This document shows positions 24,484-32,102 of a DNA stretch of 64,000 bases, piece after piece. The stretch comes from Nostocoides sp. F2B08 (GTDB taxonomy: Bacteria; Actinomycetota; Actinomycetes; Actinomycetales; Dermatophilaceae). Position 1 is the stretch's first letter, and the number at the start of each line of letters is the position of its first letter. The position numbers and the translations under genes were made by a program. The notes beneath the pieces are model-generated. The model saw only the letters and a program-made list of their open reading frames with translations, was not told where the DNA came from and made no database searches. Location of the stretch: positions 1 through 64,000 of the forward strand of contig NZ_WESE01000013.1 in assembly GCF_009184895.1 (NCBI RefSeq), read 5' to 3'.

Positions 24484-27141
24484 TCACGCAGGCATGCGAA
24501 CCGGTCGATCGGAAGCGGTTGCCTGGGAAACCGCCTCGTCGATGCTCAGCGCCGCTCCCCGCTCCCGTGCATCGCGCCACGCCCCTGCAGGGGAGGCTTG
24601 GTGAACCGGTTCGATGAAGCGGTCGAGAAGCCGCTGATCGGGAGCCCGCCGGGGGATACCCGCCAGCTGTCGCTCCTTCTCGGCCACGCCCAGCAGAGTA
24701 GCCGCCAGCTGCGGATCCCCCAGCCCGGCCCAGATCGCCGCGGCGGCGTCGAGCAGCTCGATCGAGAGCTCGACGTCGCCGAGGGCGATCACCTCCACGG
24801 CGACCTCCCGGAGGGTGTGGTGCGCTCGTTCCGGCCCCTCCGAGTGCAACAGAGCCACGACGAGGTTGACCTGGTTGACTGCGACGCCCCACGGGTCGCC
24901 CAGCTGGGTGTCCGCGGCGATCGCGGTTCGAGCGGCCTCGACGGCTGCGGAGTAGTCGCCGATGTCCATCTGCACATGGACCATGTTGCTCAGAGCGGTC
25001 GCTTCCCGATGCGGATCCGCGATCTCACGAGAGATGGACAGGCTGCGTTCGATCAGGGTGCGAGCCTCCTCGACATCGCCGGCCTCGCGGCGGGCAATGC
25101 CGAGGCTGTTCGACTCCCGCGCCTCCCTGTCCAGGTCACCGAGGCGGTGGGCCATCGCGAGGGCGCGTTCGAGCGCCGGCAGGGCCGACGTCAGGTCGAG
25201 CTGCTGGACGGCGAGCACGCCCACTCCATGGAGGGCATCGACCACCTCGGTGCTGTCCGGAACGTCGGCGGCCGCCAGGAGCCGGAGGGCGCGTTCGTGC
25301 CATGCGCGGCCCTCCGAGATCCGGCCGAAGCGGTACCAGTAGGAGTTCATCGGCTCCAGCAGGGCGTATCCGCAGGCCGCGCGCTCGCCCGCCGGCTCAA
25401 CCGTGGACGCCAGGCACCACTCGAGGGCTGCGCGGATGTCCTCCTCGACGACCTTCATCCGGTCCAGCGCGCTCATCTGCATGGGCCCGTTGAGCAGGCC
25501 CTTGATCTGGGTCGCGACGTGCACACACCACCGGGAGTGCGCCATACGCACGTCGTCATGCTCGGCGGACTCTTGAAGGCGCGCGCGGGCGAAGCGGCGG
25601 ACCGTCTCGAGCATGAAGATCATCGGTTCGCCGTCGGGCCCCTCCACGATCTCCAGCAAGCTGACGTCGACCAGGTGGGCCACGACATCCAAGGGATCAC
25701 GATCCTCCGCGACCACGACCTGCGCCACAGCGTCGAGGTCGAACCGGCTCGAGAAGGCCCCGAGCTGGTGGAAGATCCTCTGGTCCCGCGAGTCGAGGAG
25801 GTCGTAGCTCCAGGCGATCGTGGCCCACAGCGTCCGCTGCCGCTGCGAGCGATCCGCTGCCGGGACGGTCTCCGAGGGACGCTCGTCGATTCGCGCCAGA
25901 AGGGCCCTGGGGCTGAGGAGGCGGCACCGTGCCGCAGCGAGCTCGACGGCCAACGGCAGCCCGTCGAGGCGCGCACAGAGTGCCACGACGTCGGCGACGT
26001 TGTCACGGCTCAGGGAGAAGGTCGGCTTGACCATCCTGGCCCGCTGGACGAAGAGATCCACCGCACCGGTCTGCACCTCCTCCAGCCGGAGGCCGTCGAC
26101 ATCGTCCGGGACCGGAAGAGGAGACACGGGGTACTGCTGCTCGTCGACGAGGTGCAACGGCCGGCGTGACGTGGCAAGGATCCGCAGCCGGGGGGCCGCG
26201 CTCAGCAGTCGACCCACGACCAGGTCGGCCTCCGTGATCTGCTCGAGGTTGTCCAGAACGAGGAGCGCCTCACGGTCCTCGAGGAAGCGGAGAGCCCGCT
26301 CATCGGGTGAGCCGTTCGCGTCGGCAGGTGCACTCAGTGCGTCGGAGATCTCCGACCACATCAGGTCGGCGCGATCATGAGCGTGCAGCGGAACGAAGTA
26401 GACGTCGCGGGAGAACTGCCCTTCGAGCTCGCGAGCCACCGAGACCGCCAGACGCGTCTTGCCGGTCCCGCCCGTGCCGGTCAGGGTCACGAGCCGACAG
26501 CCGTCGGCGACCATCGAGCAGAGCTCGGCCACCTCCCGGTCGCGACCGAGCAGCGGCGTGGCGTAGCTCGGCAGGCTCACTCCGGCTCCCAGGCTGCGCA
26601 GCGGTGGATGGGCATCGTCGAGGCCGGGCGCCCCGACGTCGAAGAGGTGCTCCGGCTCCCTGAGATCCTTCAGCCGGTGCCACCCCAGATCTCGCAGCCG
26701 ATAGCCGTCCCCACGGCCCCCGACGAGTTCCTGGGTGGCTGCCGACACGACGATCTGGCCCCCGTGTGCGGCACCGGCGATCCGGGCGGCCCGGTGAACG
26801 TCGAGGCCGATGTAGTCATCCTCGTGCCGTTCGGGCTCTCCTGTGTGAAGGCCCATCCTCACCCGCATGCGGGCACCCCCGGGCCACGCGTACTCCCCGA
26901 GGCCTCGCTGGCCCTCGACGGCCGCCGACAGCGCCTCGCGCGCCGAGGTGAACACGACGAAGAAGCTGTCGCCCTCGGTTCCGATCTCTTGTCCGCCGTG
27001 CGCCTCGAAGGCGGCGCGAAGGATCCGACGCTGAGCTGACAGCGCCTCACCCCAACGAGGCCCCAACCCGTTGAGGAGCGACGTCGATCCCTCGATGTCA
27101 CTGAAAAGCATCGTCAGCGTCCCCGTCGGCAGCGGGCTCAT
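24484..27141 (-). CDS. Cyclase-domain / NB-ARC / TPR regulator
   Basis: An 885-residue protein of three parts. Residues 1-170 are a class III adenylate-cyclase homology domain, with D15 (LFSDIEGST) and D58 (EGDSFF) as metal ligands. The Lys that selects adenine in true cyclases is replaced (EIGTEGDSFF), so catalysis is doubtful. Residues 195-500 are an AfsR/NB-ARC-type ATPase with P-loop LTGTGGTGKTRLA (220-232) and a VLDNLEQI Walker B. The C-terminus is TPR repeats. There is no LuxR or OmpR DNA-binding domain, so it may act by protein contact. The start at ATG 27141 is chosen; the frame is open far upstream without a domain. Confidence 0.88.
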   Translation of the reverse strand: MSPLPTGTLTMLFSDIEGSTSLLNGLGPRWGEALSAQRRILRAAFEAHGGQEIGTEGDSFFVVFTSAREALSAAVEGQRGLGEYAWPGGARMRVRMGLHTGEPERHEDDYIGLDVHRAARIAGAAHGGQIVVSAATQELVGGRGDGYRLRDLGWHRLKDLREPEHLFDVGAPGLDDAHPPLRSLGAGVSLPSYATPLLGRDREVAELCSMVADGCRLVTLTGTGGTGKTRLAVSVARELEGQFSRDVYFVPLHAHDRADLMWSEISDALSAPADANGSPDERALRFLEDREALLVLDNLEQITEADLVVGRLLSAAPRLRILATSRRPLHLVDEQQYPVSPLPVPDDVDGLRLEEVQTGAVDLFVQRARMVKPTFSLSRDNVADVVALCARLDGLPLAVELAAARCRLLSPRALLARIDERPSETVPAADRSQRQRTLWATIAWSYDLLDSRDQRIFHQLGAFSSRFDLDAVAQVVVAEDRDPLDVVAHLVDVSLLEIVEGPDGEPMIFMLETVRRFARARLQESAEHDDVRMAHSRWCVHVATQIKGLLNGPMQMSALDRMKVVEEDIRAALEWCLASTVEPAGERAACGYALLEPMNSYWYRFGRISEGRAWHERALRLLAAADVPDSTEVVDALHGVGVLAVQQLDLTSALPALERALAMAHRLGDLDREARESNSLGIARREAGDVEEARTLIERSLSISREIADPHREATALSNMVHVQMDIGDYSAAVEAARTAIAADTQLGDPWGVAVNQVNLVVALLHSEGPERAHHTLREVAVEVIALGDVELSIELLDAAAAIWAGLGDPQLAATLLGVAEKERQLAGIPRRAPDQRLLDRFIEPVHQASPAGAWRDARERGAALSIDEAVSQATASDRPVRMPA

Positions 27142-27288
27142 GCCCGTCAGTATCGCCCCTTCCAGCACTGGTGTCACCGATCTTTCGACCACTCGAACGG
27201 TCGGCGCAGGGTGACCGCCGGGCCTGTTCACGAGCCCCGCGTGCGACGTATCATGGCCCAGGCAGGACCGCCTGCGAGGAGTTCCACA

Positions 27289-27702
27289 ATGTCTCGTTCT
27301 CTCCGACTCACAGTTGGCGCAGCGACCATCGCCGCGGCCCTGGCCGCAGCGATCTTGCCGCCGGCGTCCGCGGCGCCACCCGGCGGTTCCCTGCGAGGTC
27401 TCCTGCTGACGGGTGCGGACACCTGTGGGTTCAAGACCGTATACGTCGCTCCCCAGGCGCCCTACCTGTTCGCCCCGGTTCGGCTGTTGGGCGAGGACTT
27501 CTCCCCGACGGGTGGTCTCCTCCACCCCTACCAGGTCACCATCGTGACCGGTGAGGGCCTGAAAGCCCGCCACCTGGCTCCCGGCGAGACCTACACCGGA
27601 CCGGGCCGACCGCCGAAGGAACCCGTGACCTGCTCCTTCGCGGGCGCGACCAAGGAGGAGGGCGAGTTCGAGATCATGATCACCGGCACCATCCGTGGCT
27701 GA
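27289..27702 (+). CDS. Small secreted protein of unknown function
   Basis: A 137-residue protein with a Sec signal (LTVGAATIAAALAAAILPPA, cleavage near ASA-AP at about residue 29). The mature part has two Cys (CGFKT and TCSFAG) that could pair and a beta-rich pattern. GCGAGGAG precedes the ATG at 27289. There is no family match I can name. Confidence 0.7.
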   Translation: MSRSLRLTVGAATIAAALAAAILPPASAAPPGGSLRGLLLTGADTCGFKTVYVAPQAPYLFAPVRLLGEDFSPTGGLLHPYQVTIVTGEGLKARHLAPGETYTGPGRPPKEPVTCSFAGATKEEGEFEIMITGTIRG

Positions 27703-27870
27703 TGATCGTTTGCCACGGTTGTCGGTCAACCGCACGTCGTGCCGCCATCCCGCTTCGTTGCCGTGTGCGTCACATCGGCGCCGTTCATAGCGTCGGCACA
27801 CGGCCAGCATGCTTTTATCGAGGTAGGGCCACGCTCAGCGGGGAGTGTGGCCATCGGTGAGGGAGGGAAC

Positions 27871-28185
27871 ATGCGTACGCGGTCTGTGCGCCTCGCTCTT
27901 GCGGCAGCGACGCTCGGGGTGGTGACGCTCGCAAGCGCATCCGCGGTTGCGGAGCCGATGCACGATCCGCCGCCGGCCGAACTGGGTAGCTGCCCGACCG
28001 GCTGGGAGCTCTGGTGGGTGCCGGACCACCTCGGGTGGTTCGAGTACACGATCAACCACTACGCCGACAAGGACCACAACGGCAACGGGGTGCTCTGTCG
28101 GAAGGTCGTTAAGGGGGTGGGCGTCCAGGACGAGCACCACGACCAGGTCTGGGTGACCAAGGACGACGCCGCCTATCGCCCGTGA
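27871..28185 (+). CDS. Small secreted protein with an EF-like DxDxNG motif
   Basis: A 104-residue secreted protein. The signal peptide ends near SASAVAEP (residue 28). The mature part begins CPTGWELWWVPDHLGWFEYT, then has KDHNGNGVLCRKVVKG; the DKDHNGNG stretch resembles a calcium loop. GGGAGGGA precedes the ATG. It resembles short exported proteins of actinomycetes with two Cys, but the function is unknown. Confidence 0.7.
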   Translation: MRTRSVRLALAAATLGVVTLASASAVAEPMHDPPPAELGSCPTGWELWWVPDHLGWFEYTINHYADKDHNGNGVLCRKVVKGVGVQDEHHDQVWVTKDDAAYRP

Positions 28186-28365
28186 CCGATGCGTGCCATC
28201 CCTCGGGCGCGGAGCAAGCGTCGTTCCTCGGCACCGTCTACGAGTTGAAGCCCCCAACAGGGGCAGCGTCGCCGTTCCGCGAACCGTCGGAGTGGAAATC
28301 ACGACACCCGCGTCCGCCCTTGCTTCACAGGCGTTTCCCGGGTTTCGCAGGTCAGCAGGTAGCCA

Positions 28366-28389
28366 GTGGTGGACGTGAAGGGACTCGAA
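28366..28389. repeat. Left copy of 24-bp direct repeat (attL-like, tRNA-Val 3' end)
   Basis: These 24 bases are identical to 40623-40646, in the same orientation. The right copy is the last 23 bases (including CCA) of tRNA-Val(CAC) plus one flanking base. Here it stands alone, without the rest of the tRNA, as expected for the far end of an element integrated at a tRNA 3' end. The segment between the two copies is 12.3 kb. Confidence 0.85.
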
Positions 28390-28429
28390 GCAATTGAGGG
28401 CTCCTGCCTGATCCTGCACGAAAGGGAAC

Positions 28430-28660
28430 TCGAGGATCAGCCAGTACCGGCTGGCGCGGGCAACCGGCCTGAGTCAGACCCGCATCGGGGAGATCGTTCG
28501 CGGCAGGCGGCGGATCACCACCGAAACCGGACTGCGACTCTCCCGAGCTCTGCGGACCAGCGAGCGCTTCTGGATCAACATCCAGGCCGACTACGACATC
28601 GAAGTCGAACACGACACCCACGAGGACGACCTGATCCGCATCGAGAGCCTGGTCAGCTAG
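28430..28660 (+). pseudogene. HigA-type antitoxin, 5' end missing
   Basis: A remnant that reads ISQYRLARATGLSQTRIGEI, then VRGRRRITTETGLRLSRALR and FWINIQADYD, ending at TAG 28660. This is the XRE-type helix-turn-helix of HigA/VapI antitoxins from about residue 28 onward. There is no start codon in frame before a stop at 28409, and the N-terminal part (usually HPGEIL and following) is absent. It lies only about 40 bases inside the att-like repeat, so the truncation may date from integration. No toxin gene is next to it. Confidence 0.75.
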
Positions 28661-28722
28661 GGCCCTCTGCTCGTTCGTCCATCCGCCGCCTGTGGATGCA
28701 CCGCGACGCCGGGATCGGTGTT

Positions 28723-29706
28723 TCAGGGTCGATGCTGGAGGACAGTGAGGGCATCAGCCACGGTTCGTGGGGCGGGCGGCCGTGCTGCGGTGATGGTGGC
28801 GAGCCAGTCGGCGATGATCGGTGCGGTGACCTCGGCGCTGTACACGGTGTCGTGGGTGACGCGATCGGGGTAGACGGTTGTGACGTCGTGTCCACCGCGG
28901 CGCAGCGCGGCGGCGAAGTCGTCGGTGAACCTGACCGGCACAACGGTGTCGGCCGTGCCGTGGACCAGCAGGACGGGCAGGTCGGGGCGGCGGTCGTTCA
29001 GGATGAGCGGGTCACCGTCGAGCCAGGTCGTCGGGTCGGGCCGATCAGGGCCGAACAGATTGGCCGCCAGGGGCCCGATCTCGGTGATGTCGTAGGGGCC
29101 GGCGAGACCGACGAGCGCGGTCGGGGCGACTGCCGCGTAGGGGCAGGCCGGGTCGGTGAACGTGTCGGGGGCAAGGGCCACGAGAGCCGCCAGGTGAGCG
29201 CCGGCGGAGTGCCCCACGATCACGACCGGCGAGCCCTCCACGCCCTCGGCGTGCAGGACTCCGGCGGCGTAGCCCACCCCACAGGCGACGTCCTGGACGG
29301 GCACCGGGAAGAACGCCCCGTCGGCGGCGGTGCGGTAGGCCACCATGACCACCGCAGCACCGCGGCTGGCCAGATCGTGGGCCAGTGGAGCCAGGCCGCT
29401 CGGGTCCGCCGACGCCCAGCCACCACCGGGGACGAGCACGACCAACGGCATCCCACCGGCGGGCTCGGTTGGGAGCACGAGCGTGGCGTCCAGGCCGGGC
29501 AGGAACTCCGCCGTGCTGCCCGGCAGGACCCCAGCTGGTGCGTCCGTGGCATTCGCCGACCGCGACGCCGTGGCGCCGGTGTCGCTGGAGGACCCGCACG
29601 CCACCATCGTCCCCACAACCAGCAGCACAGCGGCTGCCCACCGCGCCAGGCGCCCAAGGCGTGCATCGTCGTCGGTTCGCGTGCCCACCATCATCGGCCA
29701 CGTCAT
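28723..29706 (-). CDS. Lipoprotein esterase/lipase (alpha/beta hydrolase)
   Basis: A ~327-residue exported hydrolase. Its N-terminus is a lipoprotein signal with lipobox VVGTMVACGSS, so it would be anchored outside the membrane. The nucleophile is GHSAGAH, the oxyanion part is VPGGGWAS, and the acid and His are near HGTADTVV and THDTVY. This is the BD-FAE/LIP-type esterase fold. The frame extends upstream, but ATG 29706 (or 29694) gives a proper signal. The gene lies inside the tRNA-Val island. Confidence 0.87.
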   Translation of the reverse strand: MTWPMMVGTRTDDDARLGRLARWAAAVLLVVGTMVACGSSSDTGATASRSANATDAPAGVLPGSTAEFLPGLDATLVLPTEPAGGMPLVVLVPGGGWASADPSGLAPLAHDLASRGAAVVMVAYRTAADGAFFPVPVQDVACGVGYAAGVLHAEGVEGSPVVIVGHSAGAHLAALVALAPDTFTDPACPYAAVAPTALVGLAGPYDITEIGPLAANLFGPDRPDPTTWLDGDPLILNDRRPDLPVLLVHGTADTVVPVRFTDDFAAALRRGGHDVTTVYPDRVTHDTVYSAEVTAPIIADWLATITAARPPAPRTVADALTVLQHRP

Positions 29707-29889
29707 GCCGTCATGGTCCGCCTCGGTGGCGCACTGCTGACGGCGCCCGGTGCGCACACCCTTTCGTCTGCGGCTGAGTCCACCAGCCACGGCATGGTGA
29801 ACTTTGACCATCAGAGTCGGTCGTTGCGGCTGGTGACAAGGACCGCGATTGGCCGGTCAGGTGCTGTCGTGCTGGGTCGAGTGCCACGA

Positions 29890-30351
29890 TTAGACCCGGT
29901 GGGCGGCGCGCTCATCGCGGATTGCTGTGGATGCCGCCTCGGTGGTCTTGGGCCAGGTCCAGGCGTAGTAGACGATGCCGGCGAGTAGGGCGACTTCGAT
30001 GGCGCTGCCGAGGATGTAGTAGTTCCATTCGCCGACGGCAGCTCCGGCGATGGTCACGGCGTAGATGGCCGCTAGGACGATGTTCGCCATGCGCGTGGTC
30101 TTGGCTGGCAGGACGAGGCTGAGGAACACCATCAGGCTGGGGAGTGCGATGTAGAGGGTCACGCCGAGCAGGAAGCCTTGCCCGATCGAGAACACGAACA
30201 TCTCGCCGGCCTCGATGTCGGCACGAATGTCGGGGCGGTACAGGCTGAACAGGTCGACGTAGGCGAAGATGAACATCGTCGATGTCCACAGTGCAGCGAT
30301 CTTGATGCGGGGGTTGATCCACGAGTCCCGGTAGTCGGTGTTGGTGTGCAT
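29890..30351 (-). CDS. DUF6326-family membrane protein
   Basis: A 153-residue protein with four hydrophobic segments (KIAALWTSTMFIFAYVDLFS; LLGVTLYIALPSLMVFLSLV; IVLAAIYAVTIAGAAV; AIEVALLAGIVYYAWTW). The pattern, with an early TSTMFIFAYVDLFSLYRPD, is that of DUF6326. The ATG at 30351 gives family length. The function is unknown. It sits inside the island, about 80 bases downstream-facing from the esterase. Confidence 0.75.
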   Translation of the reverse strand: MHTNTDYRDSWINPRIKIAALWTSTMFIFAYVDLFSLYRPDIRADIEAGEMFVFSIGQGFLLGVTLYIALPSLMVFLSLVLPAKTTRMANIVLAAIYAVTIAGAAVGEWNYYILGSAIEVALLAGIVYYAWTWPKTTEAASTAIRDERAAHRV

Positions 30352-30745
30352 GGGGTTGTCATCCCGATTCGACTGAGTAGGAAGCCGGCGATCCGGCCCA
30401 CTTCCCCCTTCCTGCATTGTCCCGCCGACCGGAAGTGCGTGACGGGCGCCCGTGGCAGACCTCACGTGCCCTGAGACTCTGCCGGCCGCCTGCCACCTCA
30501 GGCCGTCACCGCGGCGCAGGTCCGCGGTTCGCCGAGCGAGAGTGGCGGCTCATCTTGTGGACACGTCGTGCCCCAAGCCCACGGCACACTCCCCGACCCT
30601 CGGCTCAGACAGTCCAAACGCCGCTACGTAGCGCACTGAAGGTGCTGCACACCGCCGGGCGCTGGGCGCTCTCGGTCACCCTTTGCGCATGGGGTGGCGG
30701 GGGCCGTGGAGGTCATACCCTGATTCCCCTGATTCCCCTGATTCC
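30352..30745. other. 394-base gap; 9-bp tandem repeats near its end
   Basis: No gene is recognised. At 30720-30745 the unit TGATTCCCC occurs in tandem (two full copies and a partial third) just before the GTG of the UPF0158-like remnant. The rest is GC-rich with short shadow frames only. Confidence 0.45.
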
Positions 30746-31269
30746 GTGCTGGATCTCGACGCTCTCGACGTTGAGGAGATCGTGACCGCCTTGAACGACC
30801 AGACCGACTACGAGCACCGATGGCTGATCGACCCGAGGACCGGCGAGATCGCGTTCAGGACCAGCGACACCGGCATCGACGGTGAGAACCCGGTCGACCT
30901 CGACGATCTCGACCTGATACCCATCGACCCCGCGCGGCTGCTCGTCAGCGGCTCCCACGTCAGATGGCGAACACGACCTTCCCAGCGACCCGAACGTGCC
31001 CTATGCGATATGCGTCGACGGGGAAGGGCGGATACTCGACGTCGCAATCTTTTACAGCCACAGGGGGTTCCAGCAGTTCGGGACGCCGCAGAACGACACG
31101 CTTCGACAGGGAGAATGGGCTGACCGCCATCGTCGAAGTGGGTGACGCCCCGACACACAGCGACCGTTCAGCCCAGATGTACGTCAACGTCCTCTGCCGC
31201 TGCCTGGATCCCAACATCAGTCCACCGGAGGTCCCAGACCTCTTCGACTTCACACTCCCTCGCGACTGA
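30746..31269 (+). pseudogene. UPF0158-like gene, truncated and frameshifted
   Basis: From GTG 30746 the sequence reads LDLDALDVEEIVTALNDQTD and YEHRWLIDPRTGEIAF, then VDLDDLDLIPIDP, which is the conserved first 65 residues of UPF0158 proteins. After IDP the family sequence ends. Downstream, protein-like stretches appear in two other frames (DPNVPYAICVDGEG ... IFYSHRGFQQFG in one, then TAIVEVGDAPTHSDRSAQMY to TGA 31269 in another). The simplest reading is an old gene fused to another and broken by frameshifts. The precise break points were not fixed. Confidence 0.55.
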
Positions 31270-31391
31270 GTCGCGGCCCCGGCCGGCTCACGCTTGCACT
31301 GACTCTAGACAGGTCGTGTCCGACGAGAGGATGCTGGACCGGAAGCGCCGGTGCGGCGTCGACAACCGGATAGCAGGCAGGGGCAGGGGCC

Positions 31392-32096
31392 ATGGCAGGC
31401 ATGCGCGATGACGGATCGACGACGTTCACGGTCGAGGGGGTGCGCGAACACGCCATCCCGCGGGCGCGGGCGATGCTGACCCAGATGGGGATGACCGGGA
31501 TCTCCGAGAACGCCGGTATCGCCGAGGGTCACGGCGGGCGCGTGGACTACCGCTACGATCCTGCGGCCGGCAGCGTCGCCTGCGACGTGCTCGCCCTCCC
31601 CGAGCCCTTCAAGGTTTTCTCCGGACCTGCAGGGGTACGAGCCGTGCGCGAGATCGTCGAGGGTGCGCTACACCCGGCGGTCGGTGACGAAGGCGGACTG
31701 AGCCGGCCCGGCAAGGCGGGCGTGTACTGCTACGTCATCCCCACCCTGACCAACAATGCCGGCCTGGACCTCTCATACGCCACCAGCGACTTCTCCCACG
31801 GTTCGCTGGCGAGCTACACCTCGACGGTCTCCGCCGGTGGGACGGAGTCCCTGTTCGAGGCGCATTCCGGCAATGCCTCGGGGTTGGGGGTGTCCGGGTC
31901 GGTGACCTACCAGCTCACCGACGGGACTCCGCTGACCTTCACGTTCAACCTGCTGAGCACGTGTGACTACAGTTTCGCCGCCGGGTTCACAGGCCCAAAC
32001 GCAGGTCGCTACAAGCCCCCAAGCATCTCGGAGAACGAGGCCAGCCTCGACGGCTACACGTATCTCGAACCCGTCGTCGTCATCGAGAAGAAATAG
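31392..32096 (+). CDS. Unknown protein, first gene of the giant-protein unit
   Basis: A 234-residue protein with no signal peptide or membrane helix. The N-terminal half (VEGVREHAIPRARAMLTQMG) is mixed helix/strand; the C-terminal half is beta-rich: AGVYCYVIPTLTNNAGLDLS, then SHGSLASYTSTVSAGGTESL and VTYQLTDGTPLTFTFNLLST. That second half has the look of small lytic beta-sandwich proteins such as aegerolysins (G-V-x-Y followed by T-x-T-F), but this is only a pattern resemblance. It ends 6 bases before the GTG of the 2289-aa gene, so the two are probably translated together. Confidence 0.6.
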   Translation: MAGMRDDGSTTFTVEGVREHAIPRARAMLTQMGMTGISENAGIAEGHGGRVDYRYDPAAGSVACDVLALPEPFKVFSGPAGVRAVREIVEGALHPAVGDEGGLSRPGKAGVYCYVIPTLTNNAGLDLSYATSDFSHGSLASYTSTVSAGGTESLFEAHSGNASGLGVSGSVTYQLTDGTPLTFTFNLLSTCDYSFAAGFTGPNAGRYKPPSISENEASLDGYTYLEPVVVIEKK

Positions 32097-32102
32097 CCGA
32101 CC

